Of a stretch of 64,000 nucleotides of DNA, positions 37,377 to 47,210 are shown one piece after another. Under the pieces are notes generated by a model. It searched no databases. It saw only the letters and a program-made list of their open reading frames with translations, and was not told the DNA's origin. This DNA is from Streptococcus macedonicus ACA-DC 198 (GTDB lineage Bacteria; Bacillota; Bacilli; Lactobacillales; Streptococcaceae): positions 1,575,501 to 1,639,500 of the forward strand of contig HE613569.1 in the NCBI GenBank assembly GCA_000283635.1, given 5' to 3'. Positions within the stretch are counted from its first letter, which is position 1. Each line of letters starts with the position of its first letter. Made by a program: the position numbers and the translations under genes.

Positions 37377-37458
37377 ATCAAAAACTCCTTTTATATTTTA
37401 AGACTTTAAACCTTAAAGTCAATTTCTAAAATACTACAACAAGTGTTGCGAGATTTTA

Positions 37459-37475
37459 TGTTAGATAATATAACA
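37459..37475. promoter_or_regulatory. GlnR box upstream of amtB
   Basis: TGTTA-GATAATA-TAACA, fitting the GlnR/TnrA consensus TGTNA-N7-TNACA exactly; with flanks it reads ATGTTA..TAACAT. It lies 83 bp before the amtB start codon. Confidence 0.85.
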
Positions 37476-37717
37476 TTATTTTTTGGTGAAGTAAAGTGTT
37501 TTTTGCTAAATTTTCTAAATTTTCTGTATATATCACATAAAATGTTAGTCGTTTTAGGCATTAAAAAACACTCTTTTTCCCTTGATAATACTGATTTTAT
37601 CGATTATATCATTTGACATAGAAATGTTAGCTAAGTCGCTGTTTCTGATATAACTATAAATGTTATATTTTCTAACGTTAAATTGTGAAATATAAGTAAA
37701 AAAGCTTTGAAGATAAA
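37476..37717. other. non-coding rest of the rsmI-amtB gap, second GlnR-like box
   Basis: Contains TGTTA-TATTTTC-TAACG (37671-37687), one base off the GlnR consensus, and two further ATGTTAG half-sites (about 37540, 37624). Otherwise AT-rich with no gene seen. Confidence 0.5.
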
Positions 37718-37752
37718 AACCACCGATGATAATTCCATAATCATCGGTGGTT
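37718..37752 (-). terminator. terminator of the tmk-holB-ricT-yabA-rsmI unit
   Basis: Perfect 13-bp stem AACCACCGATGAT/ATCATCGGTGGTT, followed by TTTTATC on the minus strand. Confidence 0.85.
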
Positions 37753-37773
37753 GTCTCAACTGATTAATAATCT

Positions 37774-38640
37774 TTAAAGTTGATGATAAGTATTATAAAC
37801 TTCTTGGCGGTTTAAACCATAAATTTTAGCTATTTTTTTAATGGCTTGATTTGGTTTGTCCCCAGCTTCGACTAACTGAGCAACGAGTTCAGCAGGATTG
37901 ATATCTTCTGGCATTTCTTCTGATGTTACTGTCTCGTCTTGACCAGATACAACGATTAAACATTCTCCTTTTAAAGGATTTTGGGCAATGTATTCCAAAA
38001 TTTCTGAGATGTATCCGCGCTGATATTCTTCATAAAGTTTTGTTAACTCACGAACCAAAACGATTTTTCTGTCACCATATATTGCTAACATATTGTCCAA
38101 TGTATCTGCGACACGGTAAGGTGATTCATAAAAAATTTGTGTTTCAGGATACTGTTTCTTAGCTTCAAAAAATTCCTTCTGCTGCTTAGCTTTTCTTGGC
38201 AAAAAACCGTAAAAAATATGCGGTTGCGGTGCTAAGCCACTCGCAATAAGCGCCGTAATCCCAGCAGAAGCCCCTGGGATAGCAACGACAGGAATCTCTT
38301 CAGCGATAGCTACTTTTACTAAATCATGACCTGGATCAGAAATAGAAGGCATCCCAGCATCAGACACTTGTGCCAAATTTTTTCCTTCTTTCATCAGAGC
38401 AATTAATTCAGGAATTTTTTCATAGGCATTGTGTTCATGAAAGCTAATTTGCCTGGCTGAAATGTCGAAATGTTTCAGCAAAAGCCCTGTATTGCGAGTG
38501 TCTTCTGCACAGACAAAATCAGCATTTTTTAGTATTTCCACGGCACGATAAGTCATGTCTTGCATATTGCCAATTGGTGTTGGGACAAGATACAACTTGC
38601 CGTAGGTTGTCTGATTTTTAAAACTTTTTTGTATTTTCAT
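37774..38640 (-). CDS. rsmI: 16S rRNA (cytidine-1402-2'-O)-methyltransferase
   Basis: SAM-dependent TIM-like tetrapyrrole methylase-fold enzyme modifying C1402. 288 residues with LYLVPTPIGNMQDMTYRAVE near residue 17, CAEDTRNTGLLLKHF near residue 44, VSDAGMPSISDPGHDLV near residue 94, and FYGFLPRKAKQQ. The extra C-terminal part is usual. RBS GGGAG before the ATG. Last gene of the tmk-holB-ricT-yabA-rsmI operon, starting 6 nt after yabA. Confidence 0.95.
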   Translation of the reverse strand: MKIQKSFKNQTTYGKLYLVPTPIGNMQDMTYRAVEILKNADFVCAEDTRNTGLLLKHFDISARQISFHEHNAYEKIPELIALMKEGKNLAQVSDAGMPSISDPGHDLVKVAIAEEIPVVAIPGASAGITALIASGLAPQPHIFYGFLPRKAKQQKEFFEAKKQYPETQIFYESPYRVADTLDNMLAIYGDRKIVLVRELTKLYEEYQRGYISEILEYIAQNPLKGECLIVVSGQDETVTSEEMPEDINPAELVAQLVEAGDKPNQAIKKIAKIYGLNRQEVYNTYHQL

Positions 38641-38646
38641 AGGCAG

Positions 38647-38967
38647 TTACTCCCTATCTAAAACTTCCATACAAAACATACATTCTCCATCGTTTTCACG
38701 ACGTTGACCATAGTAGTCATTGCAAATATGGAAACCATCATGGTAAATGCCTTCGATATATCGTTTTCCTTGCTTAGAAGATTTAGCTGGCGTATCTTGC
38801 TCAAGTTGAGCTAGGCGCGTTCGAATTTTATCATTTTCAAGACGCAAAGCTGTATTTTCCTCTAGGAGCGATTGCACTTGCTTTTTCATGGCTTCAATTT
38901 CAGCCAAGGTAATCATTAAATTTTGTGAAAAACCATCAAAGGCATCAAACAATTCTTTTTTATCCAC
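38647..38967 (-). CDS. yabA: replication initiation control protein YabA
   Basis: 106 residues: an N-terminal coiled coil for tetramerisation ([20 protein letters not shown]) and a C-terminal zinc domain with the CxxC at ECMFC near residue 100 and a His/Cys pair in [12 protein letters not shown]. It binds DnaA and DnaN and limits initiation. Start codon GTG with GAGGAGG upstream, overlapping the end of ricT by 8 nt. Standard position after ricT. Confidence 0.94.
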   Translation of the reverse strand: MDKKELFDAFDGFSQNLMITLAEIEAMKKQVQSLLEENTALRLENDKIRTRLAQLEQDTPAKSSKQGKRYIEGIYHDGFHICNDYYGQRRENDGECMFCMEVLDRE

Positions 38968-39760
38968 GTACTTTGACCTCCTCTAAAGCATAGGTTAAAA
39001 GCGTGTGTTTTTCCGGTAAACGAACTTTGACGGTATCAGAAAACACACCAATCCCCGCAATAACTCCCAAGCCATCAGCTGTTTCAATCTCCGTTCCCAC
39101 ATCAGGGAATTTCTCCTTAGAGGTTTTATAAAAGTCATCTTCAAAACTCAAACAACACATCAAACGTCCACAGATACCTGCTGTTTTTCCTGTGCTGAGT
39201 GACATTCCTTGATTTTTGACCATTTTAATAGATACAGGTGGAAATTCTCCCAAGAAGCTTGAGCAGCAAAGGGCACGACCACATGGTCCAACACCACCAT
39301 AAACCTTAGCTTCTTCGCGACTATTGATTTGGCGAAGTTCAATTCTTGTTTTGAAATGACCTGCTAAGTCACGTAGCAATCGACGAAAATCAACACGTTC
39401 TTCTGCTGAAAACGTGATAAGCACATAGCTTCTTTCCAATGGGAAAATAATATCAATCACTTTCATTTTTAGGTCATTGGCTAAAATCAGCTCATTAACC
39501 GTTGAAAACGAATGCTTCGCTAAGTCAATATTTTCTTGGAATGCTTGTTTATCTTTTTCGTTGGCAAGACGCGTCACAGAATCCATCTCAGCAGGTAATT
39601 TGACCTCATCGATGACTTCGTTACTAGTGACAACTTGCGCCAAACGACACCCTTTTTTATTTTTGACGACGACGTAATCGCCGAGTTTATATTTTTTATT
39701 TGGTAAAACATAGACAATACTGCCTGTTTCTTCGTATTTTACGCTCAATACTTCTGTCAT
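38960..39760 (-). CDS. ricT: RicT (YaaT), PSP1-domain protein
   Basis: 266 residues with the PSP1 domain and a Cys-rich core: [15 protein letters not shown] and [16 protein letters not shown] near residues 155-200, which bind iron-sulfur clusters in the Bacillus RicAFT complex with YmcA and YlbF. A YlbF homologue is encoded in this window at 47.6 kb. The ATG at 39760 overlaps the holB stop (ATGA) and has GGTGATTTC before it; a longer reading into holB is unsupported. Confidence 0.93.
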   Translation of the reverse strand: MTEVLSVKYEETGSIVYVLPNKKYKLGDYVVVKNKKGCRLAQVVTSNEVIDEVKLPAEMDSVTRLANEKDKQAFQENIDLAKHSFSTVNELILANDLKMKVIDIIFPLERSYVLITFSAEERVDFRRLLRDLAGHFKTRIELRQINSREEAKVYGGVGPCGRALCCSSFLGEFPPVSIKMVKNQGMSLSTGKTAGICGRLMCCLSFEDDFYKTSKEKFPDVGTEIETADGLGVIAGIGVFSDTVKVRLPEKHTLLTYALEEVKVRG

Positions 39761-40632
39761 GAAATCACCATATATTCTAGCACATTTTGGAAGCTTACAT
39801 TGCTTTTCCACATTTGTTGCGCCTTATAACTTTTTTCTAAATAAAGCAAACTTTCTTTTTGTTTAAATTGCTTGGCTAAGAATAGCGGCAAGAGTTGAAA
39901 AACAAATTCTTGGTCAGATTTTTCTAAAGCAACTTGAACCAAACGCCCTGTTTCTAAATAAGCTAGCATTTTTTCCTTAAACAGAACCGTAACAAAACGC
40001 TCACAAGTTTGAATGACATCCAATATTTTTTTATCTTGCATCAATTCATCAAGGTCCTTCGGTGTTTTTGCCAATTCTGCTAATATTTCTGCTTGTGTTT
40101 TCAAAACTCCAGCTTTTTCAGCTTGCTCAATCAACAGCGGCTTATTTTTCGGAAAACGGAAAATCTGTGTTCGACTTTTAATCGTCGGCAAAACCTTATT
40201 TTCATCACTAGTCAACAAAATCATGTAGGAAGAACTTTGCGGCTCTTCAATGAATTTCAAAAGGCTATTTGCAGCATTAACATGCATTTTTTCACAATCT
40301 TGAATGATGAAAACTTGTGATTTACCTTCAAAACCTGAACGTGAGAAATTGCGCATCAATTCACGAATCATATCAGTTTTGATAACTTGCCCGCTTGGTT
40401 TGACAATCTTAACATCCGAAAATTCATTTTCAGCAATTAACTGACACTCACGGCATTCTCCACATGGCAAACCATCTTGGAGATTTTTGCAAAAACGACT
40501 TTTAGCAAGATAAAGAGCAAAATCAAAGCTCGCAAAATCCCCTGAAAAAAGATAGGCGTGGTTCATCCTATCTGATTTCAAAATCTGATTAAACTCTTTA
40601 AAAAGTTGGGGTTGCAAGTGCTCTAATTCCAT
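39757..40632 (-). CDS. holB: DNA polymerase III delta' subunit
   Basis: Clamp-loader subunit, 291 residues. FCKNLQDGLPCGECRECQLI near residue 48 is the four-Cys zinc module, and HVNAANSLLKFIEEPQSSSY near residue 118 is the typical clamp-loader segment with SRT (sensor 1 region, IKSRTQIFRF). The Walker A is degenerate (YLFSGDFASFD), as is normal for delta'. RBS GAGGG. Sits between tmk and ricT. Confidence 0.94.
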   Translation of the reverse strand: MELEHLQPQLFKEFNQILKSDRMNHAYLFSGDFASFDFALYLAKSRFCKNLQDGLPCGECRECQLIAENEFSDVKIVKPSGQVIKTDMIRELMRNFSRSGFEGKSQVFIIQDCEKMHVNAANSLLKFIEEPQSSSYMILLTSDENKVLPTIKSRTQIFRFPKNKPLLIEQAEKAGVLKTQAEILAELAKTPKDLDELMQDKKILDVIQTCERFVTVLFKEKMLAYLETGRLVQVALEKSDQEFVFQLLPLFLAKQFKQKESLLYLEKSYKAQQMWKSNVSFQNVLEYMVIS

Positions 40633-40642
40633 CTAAATCCCT

Positions 40643-41278
40643 CTACTCATTTTTTGCTAACTGTTCAAGAATAGTATGAAGTGTCTCTGACACAACATCT
40701 GCCAATTCACGCGACGCATCAATAGTCACAATACGTTTTTCTTGTTCAGTCAAGACTAAATAACCTTCTCGAACACGCTTGTGCATGTCTAATTTTTCCA
40801 AATCAAGTCGGTTAACTTCACGCTCAGCATTTTTAGCAATTCTGGCTAAACCAATTTCTGATTCAACATCAAAATAAAGCGTCAAGTCTGGTTTTCTACC
40901 GTCTGTTGCAAAGTCATTTAATCTCGTAATGATATCTTTATCCAAGCCACGTCCAGCGCCTTGGTAAGCGATTGAACTATCAATAAAACGGTCAATCAAG
41001 ACCACTTTACCAACCTCTAAAGCTGGCAGAACCTTCTCAACATAATGTTGACGTCTTGCTGCCATATACAAGAGCAACTCTGCCTTACTATCCATAGCAA
41101 CGTGATTGACATCTAAGATGACATCACGAATACGCTCTGCAATTTCAACACCACCAGGTTCACGTGTGGTTACAATATCATAGCCCTTTTCTTGCAAAAC
41201 TGGAAGAACTTGTTCTAAAACTGTGGTTTTTCCAGCCCCATCTGGACCTTCAAATGAAATAATTATACCGTTTTTCAT
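40643..41278 (-). CDS. tmk: thymidylate kinase
   Basis: dTMP to dTDP kinase, 211 residues. Walker [14 protein letters not shown] near residue 9, [14 protein letters not shown] near residue 37 (DR/PGG), and the [18 protein letters not shown] block near residue 94 with LID residues following. RBS AAGGAA. First gene of the tmk-holB-ricT-yabA-rsmI operon. Confidence 0.97.
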   Translation of the reverse strand: MKNGIIISFEGPDGAGKTTVLEQVLPVLQEKGYDIVTTREPGGVEIAERIRDVILDVNHVAMDSKAELLLYMAARRQHYVEKVLPALEVGKVVLIDRFIDSSIAYQGAGRGLDKDIITRLNDFATDGRKPDLTLYFDVESEIGLARIAKNAEREVNRLDLEKLDMHKRVREGYLVLTEQEKRIVTIDASRELADVVSETLHTILEQLAKNE

Positions 41279-41410
41279 GAAAATTCCTTAAAATTCTTTC
41301 TACGCTTCTATTTTAACAAAAAACAGGCAAAAATAACACTAGCAAATTCGCTAACTTATTGGATTCAAGCATAAAAAGTTAATAAACATGACTTTACATC
41401 TCGTCGCTCA

Positions 41411-41443
41411 AAAAAACAGAACCTAGTTTGAAACTAAATTCTG
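41411..41443 (-). terminator. terminator of the CBS-ACT gene
   Basis: CAGAATTTAGTT/AACTAGGTTCTG (two G-U pairs), 3-nt loop, then TTTTTTTGAG on the minus strand. Confidence 0.75.
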
Positions 41444-41464
41444 CTCTCTCAGTTAGATTACCAA

Positions 41465-42124
41465 TCAATCCAATGATTTTGCTTCTGTTAATTCAATCGC
41501 ATCAACTTGAATGCCTTGGTTAAGCAATTTTTCACGCAAATCTGCAACGTCAGCTTTACCATCGATTTGGATTTCAATAGCAACTTTTCCAGATTTACGA
41601 GTGGCAACAACGGTACGTTTGATATTGAGATTGTCGTTTGAAATCGTATCTACAATTTTTGCCAAAGTTCCAACCGTATCATCAGCCGAAATAGCCACGC
41701 GAATACCCTCTTCGCCATAACCAGAAATTTCAAGAAAAGTTTTGAAGATATCTTTATCTGTGATGATACCATAGACTTGGCTACTTTCGACAACAGGAAC
41801 AATTCCAACACGATTTTTCATCATGGTATAAATCGCATCTTCTAGACTTGCGTATGGTGAAACCGTCACAACATCGCGAATCATCACGTCACGAATTTTA
41901 GTTTTATTAAGCAAATAATTCATCTCATAAATTGACAAAGTCGTTGCTTTTGAAGGACTAGCTTCTGCCATTGTTCTTTCGGTAACAATCCCGACAAGCT
42001 TATCATTTTCGATAACAGGTAAGCGACGCAAGCCTTGTTCTCTCATCATATCAGCCGCATGTGCGACTGTTGTATCAGGAGACACATAAATAACTTTTTT
42101 AGTCATAAAATCTTTTACTGCCAT
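41465..42124 (-). CDS. CBS-CBS-ACT domain protein (AcuB-like)
   Basis: 219 residues: two CBS domains (VKDFMTKKVIYVSPD at residues 3-17 and IRDVMIRDVVTVSPYAS near residue 79) and a C-terminal ACT domain (IRVAISADDTVGTLAKIVDT from about residue 145). It likely binds adenylates and perhaps a branched-chain amino acid. In streptococci it lies after livF, as here. The ATG at 42124 follows GGAGAATTG; an extended -10 (TGGTATAAT) gives it its own promoter, and a terminator separates it from livF. Confidence 0.9.
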   Translation of the reverse strand: MAVKDFMTKKVIYVSPDTTVAHAADMMREQGLRRLPVIENDKLVGIVTERTMAEASPSKATTLSIYEMNYLLNKTKIRDVMIRDVVTVSPYASLEDAIYTMMKNRVGIVPVVESSQVYGIITDKDIFKTFLEISGYGEEGIRVAISADDTVGTLAKIVDTISNDNLNIKRTVVATRKSGKVAIEIQIDGKADVADLREKLLNQGIQVDAIELTEAKSLD

Positions 42125-42235
42125 AACAATTCTCCATATTATTTTCTTGTTATTATTATACCACAAACCGCAAACGGTTTCACCAAAGATTGAAAAAATA
42201 ATGAAAATAAAGCAGCCAAGAATGTTGTTCATGAT

Positions 42236-42267
42236 AAAAAGCCTAGGATAACAACTATCCTAGACTT
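42236..42267 (-). terminator. terminator of the liv operon
   Basis: AAGTCTAGGATA/TATCCTAGGCTT stem (one G-U), 5-nt loop, then TTTTATC on the minus strand. Confidence 0.85.
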
Positions 42268-42297
42268 GGTTAAATACTAAATTCAGCTAACGGTTTG

Positions 42298-43008
42298 TTA
42301 GCCACCGAGGTAAGCCTTGCGAACTTCTTCTGATTCTAACAACTCTTTACCTGTTCCTGAAAGAACAATTTTTCCTGTTTCTAAAACATAACCGCGGTCA
42401 GCAATCGCTAATGCTTTATTGGCATTTTGTTCAATCAACAAGACAGTTGTTCCTTGTTTTTGAATATCTTGAATGATGTCAAAGATTTCTTGGATAAAAA
42501 TTGGCGCAAGTCCCATTGACGGTTCATCAAGAAGAAGTAATTTGGGTTGGCTCATCAAAGCACGTCCCATAGCAAGCATTTGTTGTTCACCACCTGAAAG
42601 TGTGGCTGCATCCTGCGATTTACGCTCTTCAAGTCGTGGGAAACGATCAAAAACTTTCTTCAAATTCTTTTGATTTTCTTCACGGTCATTACGCAAGAAA
42701 GCTCCCAATTCAAGGTTTTCAAGCACAGTTAAGCCTGGGAAAACGTGGCGCCCTTCAGGAACTTGTGACAAACCACTAGCAACGATTTTTCGAGCGGGTT
42801 CTTTTTGAATCTCTTCTCCTAAAAATTCAATTTTACCAGCACTTGGACGAACTAAACCAGAAATCGTACGAAGAATAGAAGTTTTACCAGCACCATTGGC
42901 ACCGATAAGTGTGACAACTTCTCCTTCATTGACTTCAAATGAAACATCTTTTACAGCTTGGATAACGCCGTAATGGACTGATAAATTATCAACTTTTAAC
43001 ATTGTCAT
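42298..43008 (-). CDS. livF: branched-chain amino acid ABC transporter ATPase LivF
   Basis: 236 residues. Walker A GANGAGKTS near residue 39, signature LSGGEQQMLAMG, Walker B LLLDEPSMGLAP, and the LivF-type C-terminus GTGKELLESEEVRKAYLGG. The first ATG (43008) shares bases with the livG stop (TAATG); a second ATG two codons on (43002) has GGA at a better distance, so the start is one of these two. Works with LivG on the LivH/LivM permease. Confidence 0.95.
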   Translation of the reverse strand: MTMLKVDNLSVHYGVIQAVKDVSFEVNEGEVVTLIGANGAGKTSILRTISGLVRPSAGKIEFLGEEIQKEPARKIVASGLSQVPEGRHVFPGLTVLENLELGAFLRNDREENQKNLKKVFDRFPRLEERKSQDAATLSGGEQQMLAMGRALMSQPKLLLLDEPSMGLAPIFIQEIFDIIQDIQKQGTTVLLIEQNANKALAIADRGYVLETGKIVLSGTGKELLESEEVRKAYLGG

Positions 43009-43772
43009 TATCCTTCACCTCCAAGATAAGCTTCAATAACACGTTGATTATTTTTGATTTCATCAGGTGTACCGTGAGCAATTAAACGTCCATATTCAAG
43101 AACATAAATGCGTTCTGTCACTTCCATTACAAGACTCATATCATGTTCGATAAGCATAATGGTAATGTTAAATTCTTCTTTGATTTGACGAATTAACTGT
43201 GTCAATTCTGCTGTTTCTTGTGGATTCATCCCAGCAGCAGGTTCATCTAAAAAAAGAATTTTTGGTTCAGTTGCAAGGGCACGCACAATTTCCAAACGAC
43301 GTTGCTGACCGTAAGGAAGATTTTTAGCTAGGGTATCTGCATCCCCATCCAAATTAAAGATAGCTAACAAATCCATAGCTTTTTGGCGCAACTCTTCCTC
43401 GCTTTGATAGAATTTTGACAAACGAAGAAAGCTTGCAAAGACATGTGATTTATTTTGATTAGCCATGCCAACAAGTACATTTTCCAAAACAGTCATATCT
43501 TTAAAGAGACGGATATTTTGGAAAGTACGTGAAAGACCAAGCGATGCGATTTTATAAGGTTTCTTGCTATTTAACAATGTGCCGTCTAAAGAAACTGAGC
43601 CTTCGCTTGGTTCATAGACACCTGTCAAAAGGTTGAAAAGTGTTGTTTTACCAGCACCGTTTGGACCAATAAGACCAACTAACTCTCCCTCATTTAAATG
43701 CATTGTGACATCACCAACGGCTGTCAAACCACCGAAATGTTTGGTTAAATTTTTAACATCAAGAAGTGCCAT
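43008..43772 (-). CDS. livG: branched-chain amino acid ABC transporter ATPase LivG
   Basis: 254 residues. Walker A GPNGAGKTTL near residue 36; signature LPYGQQRRLEIVRAL, the LivG variant of LSGGQ; Walker B ILFLDEPAAGMNP; end HGTPDEIKNNQRVIEAYLGG. Its ATG shares one base with the livM stop (TAATG), so translation is coupled. Confidence 0.96.
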   Translation of the reverse strand: MALLDVKNLTKHFGGLTAVGDVTMHLNEGELVGLIGPNGAGKTTLFNLLTGVYEPSEGSVSLDGTLLNSKKPYKIASLGLSRTFQNIRLFKDMTVLENVLVGMANQNKSHVFASFLRLSKFYQSEEELRQKAMDLLAIFNLDGDADTLAKNLPYGQQRRLEIVRALATEPKILFLDEPAAGMNPQETAELTQLIRQIKEEFNITIMLIEHDMSLVMEVTERIYVLEYGRLIAHGTPDEIKNNQRVIEAYLGGEG

Positions 43773-44725
43773 TAATGATTGTCCCCCTTAGTTTTATTAA
43801 AGAAACGTGATAATGTGAATTCTTTTGTTCCTAAAAGTCCTCCTGGACGGAAAATCATTACCAAGATTAATGCCAATGAATAGATAATCATACGGAGGTT
43901 TGAAACGTTTTGCAAGAACATGTTAAGAATTCCTAAAACAATGGCTGCTAGAATAGTTCCTGTGATAGAACCAAGCCCACCAAGAACGGCAATAATCAAG
44001 TAATCAATTGATTTCATGATAGTAAAGTCTTTTGGTACAACTGTTCCGATGTAACCAACGTAAAGTGAGCCAGCGATAGCTGAAATGATAGCTCCCATTA
44101 CAAAAATTAAGACTTTCATTCTTGTGACGTTGACACCCATTGCTTCTGCTGCAATCTCATCTTCACGAACAGAAATAACTTGACGTCCAATAGATGAACG
44201 CAAGAAATTTAAAATCAAAATCGTAATTGCGACGACAAAGATAAAGATTACTGGCCATGTTGTGTATGGCAAAATTCCTGTCAAACCAGCCGCACCGTTG
44301 GTTAAATCGCCACCATTGACAATAACAATACGGATAATTTCAGCCATACCAAGCGTTGCAATCGCAAGGTAGTCACCTTTCAAACGAAGTGTTGGAATAC
44401 CAAAAACAAGCGCCACAAGAACAGCAATCACAATCCCAACAAGCATTGAGAAATAGAAACCACCATAAGTTGGATTTTGTTGTGTAATAATCGCTGTTGC
44501 ATAAGCACCGATTGCCATAAACCCAGCTTGTCCAAGTGTGAATTGTCCTGAGAAACCGAGCACAAGGTTAGTACCAAGTCCCATTAAAATACTAATCCCA
44601 ATCCCCATGAGAATTTGAATGTAGTAAAGGTTCAAAATATTAGTTGTTGCTAGAAATTCTAAGATTCCAAAAAGAACAACAATCAAAGCAAGCCAAGAAA
44701 GATTGATTTTTAGATTCTTTTTCAT
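43772..44725 (-). CDS. livM: branched-chain amino acid permease LivM
   Basis: 317 residues, eight to ten membrane helices, with GLGTNLVLGFSGQFTLGQAG near residue 49 and the cytoplasmic EAMGVNVTRMKV loop near residue 197, the contact with the ATPase in this family. RBS GAAGGTG before the ATG; 3 nt after livH. Confidence 0.95.
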   Translation of the reverse strand: MKKNLKINLSWLALIVVLFGILEFLATTNILNLYYIQILMGIGISILMGLGTNLVLGFSGQFTLGQAGFMAIGAYATAIITQQNPTYGGFYFSMLVGIVIAVLVALVFGIPTLRLKGDYLAIATLGMAEIIRIVIVNGGDLTNGAAGLTGILPYTTWPVIFIFVVAITILILNFLRSSIGRQVISVREDEIAAEAMGVNVTRMKVLIFVMGAIISAIAGSLYVGYIGTVVPKDFTIMKSIDYLIIAVLGGLGSITGTILAAIVLGILNMFLQNVSNLRMIIYSLALILVMIFRPGGLLGTKEFTLSRFFNKTKGDNH

Positions 44726-44728
44726 TTT

Positions 44729-45613
44729 CTACACCTTCTCTTTCACGTTTTTGCCAAGAATACCAGCAGGTCTTACCAAAAGAATGATAATTAAGACACC
44801 GTAAACAATGGCATCACGATAACTTGAAAGGTTGAGAGAAATTGATAAAGTTTCCAAAATACCAATAACAAATCCACCTAAAGCTGCCCCTGGAATAATG
44901 CCGATACCACCAAGAACAGCGGCAACGAAGGCTTTGATACCAGGTGTCATCCCCATTAATGGTTCAATTGAGTTATAGTAAAGACCGATTAACACACCTG
45001 CGGCACCTGCAAGTGCAGAACCAAGCGCAAATGTGAAACTAATTGTTGAATTGACGTTAATTCCCATTAATTCAGCTGCATCGCTATCAACAGATACAGC
45101 ACGCATTGCTTTCCCCATTTTTGTTTTCTTAACGATTAATTGCAACGCAACCATCAAAACAAGGGAAACAATCAAAATCAACAATTGAATGTTTGTCACC
45201 GTTACAGAGCCAATCTTGTAGCTGACAATGTCGATAGCTTGCGGGAATGAACGTGTATTTGCACCGACCAAGAAAATCATACCATATTCAAGGAAGAATG
45301 ACACACCAATCGCCGTAATCAAAGCTGCAATACGCGTCGAATGACGTAATGGACGATAAGCCAAAAACTCAATAATCATTCCCAGACAAGCTGTGGCAAT
45401 CATTGTAAAAATGAGTGCAATCCAGAAATTCATGTGAAGGCTACTAATAGCATAGTAACCGATAAATGCACCTAGCATATAAATATCGCCATGAGCAAAA
45501 TTAATTAATTTAATAATCCCATAAACCATGGTATAACCAAGAGCAAGTAACGCATAGATACTTCCTAGAATAATACCATTAACCAGTTGTTGGGGGAGCT
45601 GTTCTAAAAACAT
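44729..45613 (-). CDS. livH: branched-chain amino acid permease LivH
   Basis: 294 residues with eight helices: QLVNGIILGSIYALLALGYT near residue 10 and GIIKLINFAHGDIYMLGAF near residue 32 are typical of LivH, and AVSVDSDAAELMGINVNSTI near residue 172 is the coupling loop (EAA-like). The ribosome site is weak (AAAGTTTGGTATTAT), so expression may depend on livJ upstream (51 nt). Confidence 0.95.
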   Translation of the reverse strand: MFLEQLPQQLVNGIILGSIYALLALGYTMVYGIIKLINFAHGDIYMLGAFIGYYAISSLHMNFWIALIFTMIATACLGMIIEFLAYRPLRHSTRIAALITAIGVSFFLEYGMIFLVGANTRSFPQAIDIVSYKIGSVTVTNIQLLILIVSLVLMVALQLIVKKTKMGKAMRAVSVDSDAAELMGINVNSTISFTFALGSALAGAAGVLIGLYYNSIEPLMGMTPGIKAFVAAVLGGIGIIPGAALGGFVIGILETLSISLNLSSYRDAIVYGVLIIILLVRPAGILGKNVKEKV

Positions 45614-45664
45614 ATAATACCAAACTTTCTAGTTATGTGATATAAAGCTAAAGGAAAATGACCT

Positions 45665-46846
45665 CTAGTTATCTCCTGTAATTTCAACGGCTTCAGCCGA
45701 ATCTTCAACACCATCTTTCATCTTAACCATCAAGGCTGTCTTGATTGGGTTATGATCTTCATCGATAGTCATTGTACCAGTAACACCTTCAAAATCTGTC
45801 AGATTTGCTAAGTTATTAGCAATATCAACAGAAGTCTCTGCGCCTTCTGCTGCTTTTGCAATCATATAAACAGAGTCATATGCAAGCGCTGCAAACATAT
45901 TTGGTTCTGAACCGTATTTTTCTTTATATGCTGCAATAAATTCTGTTGCTTTATCTGAAAGTGCTGTTTTCGTTGAATAACCTGATACGTAATAAACATC
46001 ATGCGTATTTGCTGTACCAGCCAAGTCAGCAAAGCTATCATCATTGAAACCATCAGGTCCCAAAATTGGAACTTCGATACCCATATCACGCGCTTGTTTT
46101 GTAATGATACCAGTTTCTGTATAATAACCTGGCATTACAATAGCATCATAATCCAAGTTTTTGAATTTTGTCAAGGCTGATTGGAAATCTTTATCCCCTG
46201 AAGCAAATGTCTCTGTTGCAACAATCTCTCCTTGATATTTTTCTTGGAATTCCTCAGCAATCCCTTTAGCATAGTCACTTGAGTTATCATAATAAAGAAC
46301 AACCTTTTTAGCATTCAAATTGCTATAAGCGTACTGTGCTAAAACCTGACCTTGGAAGCTGTCCTGGAAAGTCGCACGGAAAACGTACTTTTTAACGCCA
46401 TCACTATCCACTGTCAAATCATCCTGTGTGCCACTTGGAGTCAACAACGGAACACCTGTTTTCTGGGCATTCAAACTAGCGGCAGAAACCGCACCAGAAG
46501 TGGCTGGACCAATCATGGCATTAACTTGACTTTGAATAGCCAAGTTAGTCGCTGCAGTAGAAGCTTCCGCGTTTTCAGATTTATTATCTTTCGTAACGAG
46601 TTCGATTTTTTTACCATCAACACCGCCAGCTTTATTAATCTCTTCAACGGCAAGTTTTATACCGTCATTTTCTGCATTACCATAAGCAGCTACTGCACCA
46701 GTCAATTCAAGATTAACACCAATTTTCAAGGTATCACCAATCGTTGTTCCTGTGGCATTTGCAGTGACGTCTGGTGACTTACTACAAGCCGCTAAAGCAA
46801 TTGAGGCTAAAAAAGTTAGCGCTGTAAGCGCAATCTTTTTATGCAT
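45665..46846 (-). CDS. livJ: branched-chain amino acid-binding lipoprotein LivJ
   Basis: 393 residues: signal peptide with lipobox LAAC (Cys near residue 21), then a type I periplasmic-binding fold (KIGVNLELTGAVAAYGNAEN and IGPATSGAVSAASLNAQKTG). It captures Leu/Ile/Val outside the membrane for LivHMGF. RBS AAGGAG before the ATG; a TATAAT about 100 nt upstream is the probable operon promoter. First gene of livJHMGF. Confidence 0.95.
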   Translation of the reverse strand: MHKKIALTALTFLASIALAACSKSPDVTANATGTTIGDTLKIGVNLELTGAVAAYGNAENDGIKLAVEEINKAGGVDGKKIELVTKDNKSENAEASTAATNLAIQSQVNAMIGPATSGAVSAASLNAQKTGVPLLTPSGTQDDLTVDSDGVKKYVFRATFQDSFQGQVLAQYAYSNLNAKKVVLYYDNSSDYAKGIAEEFQEKYQGEIVATETFASGDKDFQSALTKFKNLDYDAIVMPGYYTETGIITKQARDMGIEVPILGPDGFNDDSFADLAGTANTHDVYYVSGYSTKTALSDKATEFIAAYKEKYGSEPNMFAALAYDSVYMIAKAAEGAETSVDIANNLANLTDFEGVTGTMTIDEDHNPIKTALMVKMKDGVEDSAEAVEITGDN

Positions 46847-46958
46847 AAAAATTTCTCTCCTTAAATTTCTAATAAAAAGTTACTTCAGAGAATACTGAAT
46901 TATCAGAAAATTGTCAACATTCTTTGTGTACTTCTTAGTCATACAAAATTATATTATA

Positions 46959-47210
46959 TCAAAAACGAGCTAAATTGCCTACAAAATTTTTATCGATATT
47001 ATCAAACTGTGATAATGATACTTCTTTAACAAATTTCAATTCTGAAATTTCTTTTGCAATATCTTCTGCTTCTTCTTTATTCACATACAAGACCTGATAT
47101 CGCATTTTACGCGAATGGTATAAAACATCACCATATTTATTTAATTTTCGAGCATCACGATTATAGTATAAATAAACAATAATCCCCTGACGTTCCTGTT
47201 TTTTAAACAT
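46959..47210 (-). CDS. ylbG: YlbG (DUF2129) unit with its own ribosome site
   Basis: The 83-residue C-terminal part of the fusion has the size of a normal YlbG protein ([20 protein letters not shown] to NFVGNLARF) and an ideal Shine-Dalgarno (AAAGGAGG) ahead of its ATG. It may be translated alone as well as in the fusion. The function of YlbG is unknown. Confidence 0.55.
   Translation of the reverse strand: MFKKQERQGIIVYLYYNRDARKLNKYGDVLYHSRKMRYQVLYVNKEEAEDIAKEISELKFVKEVSLSQFDNIDKNFVGNLARF

Noticed and set aside
46352..46777. Plus-strand open frame of 141 codons opposite livJ
   Set aside because: Shadow of the binding-protein gene; composition not protein-like and no translation signal.
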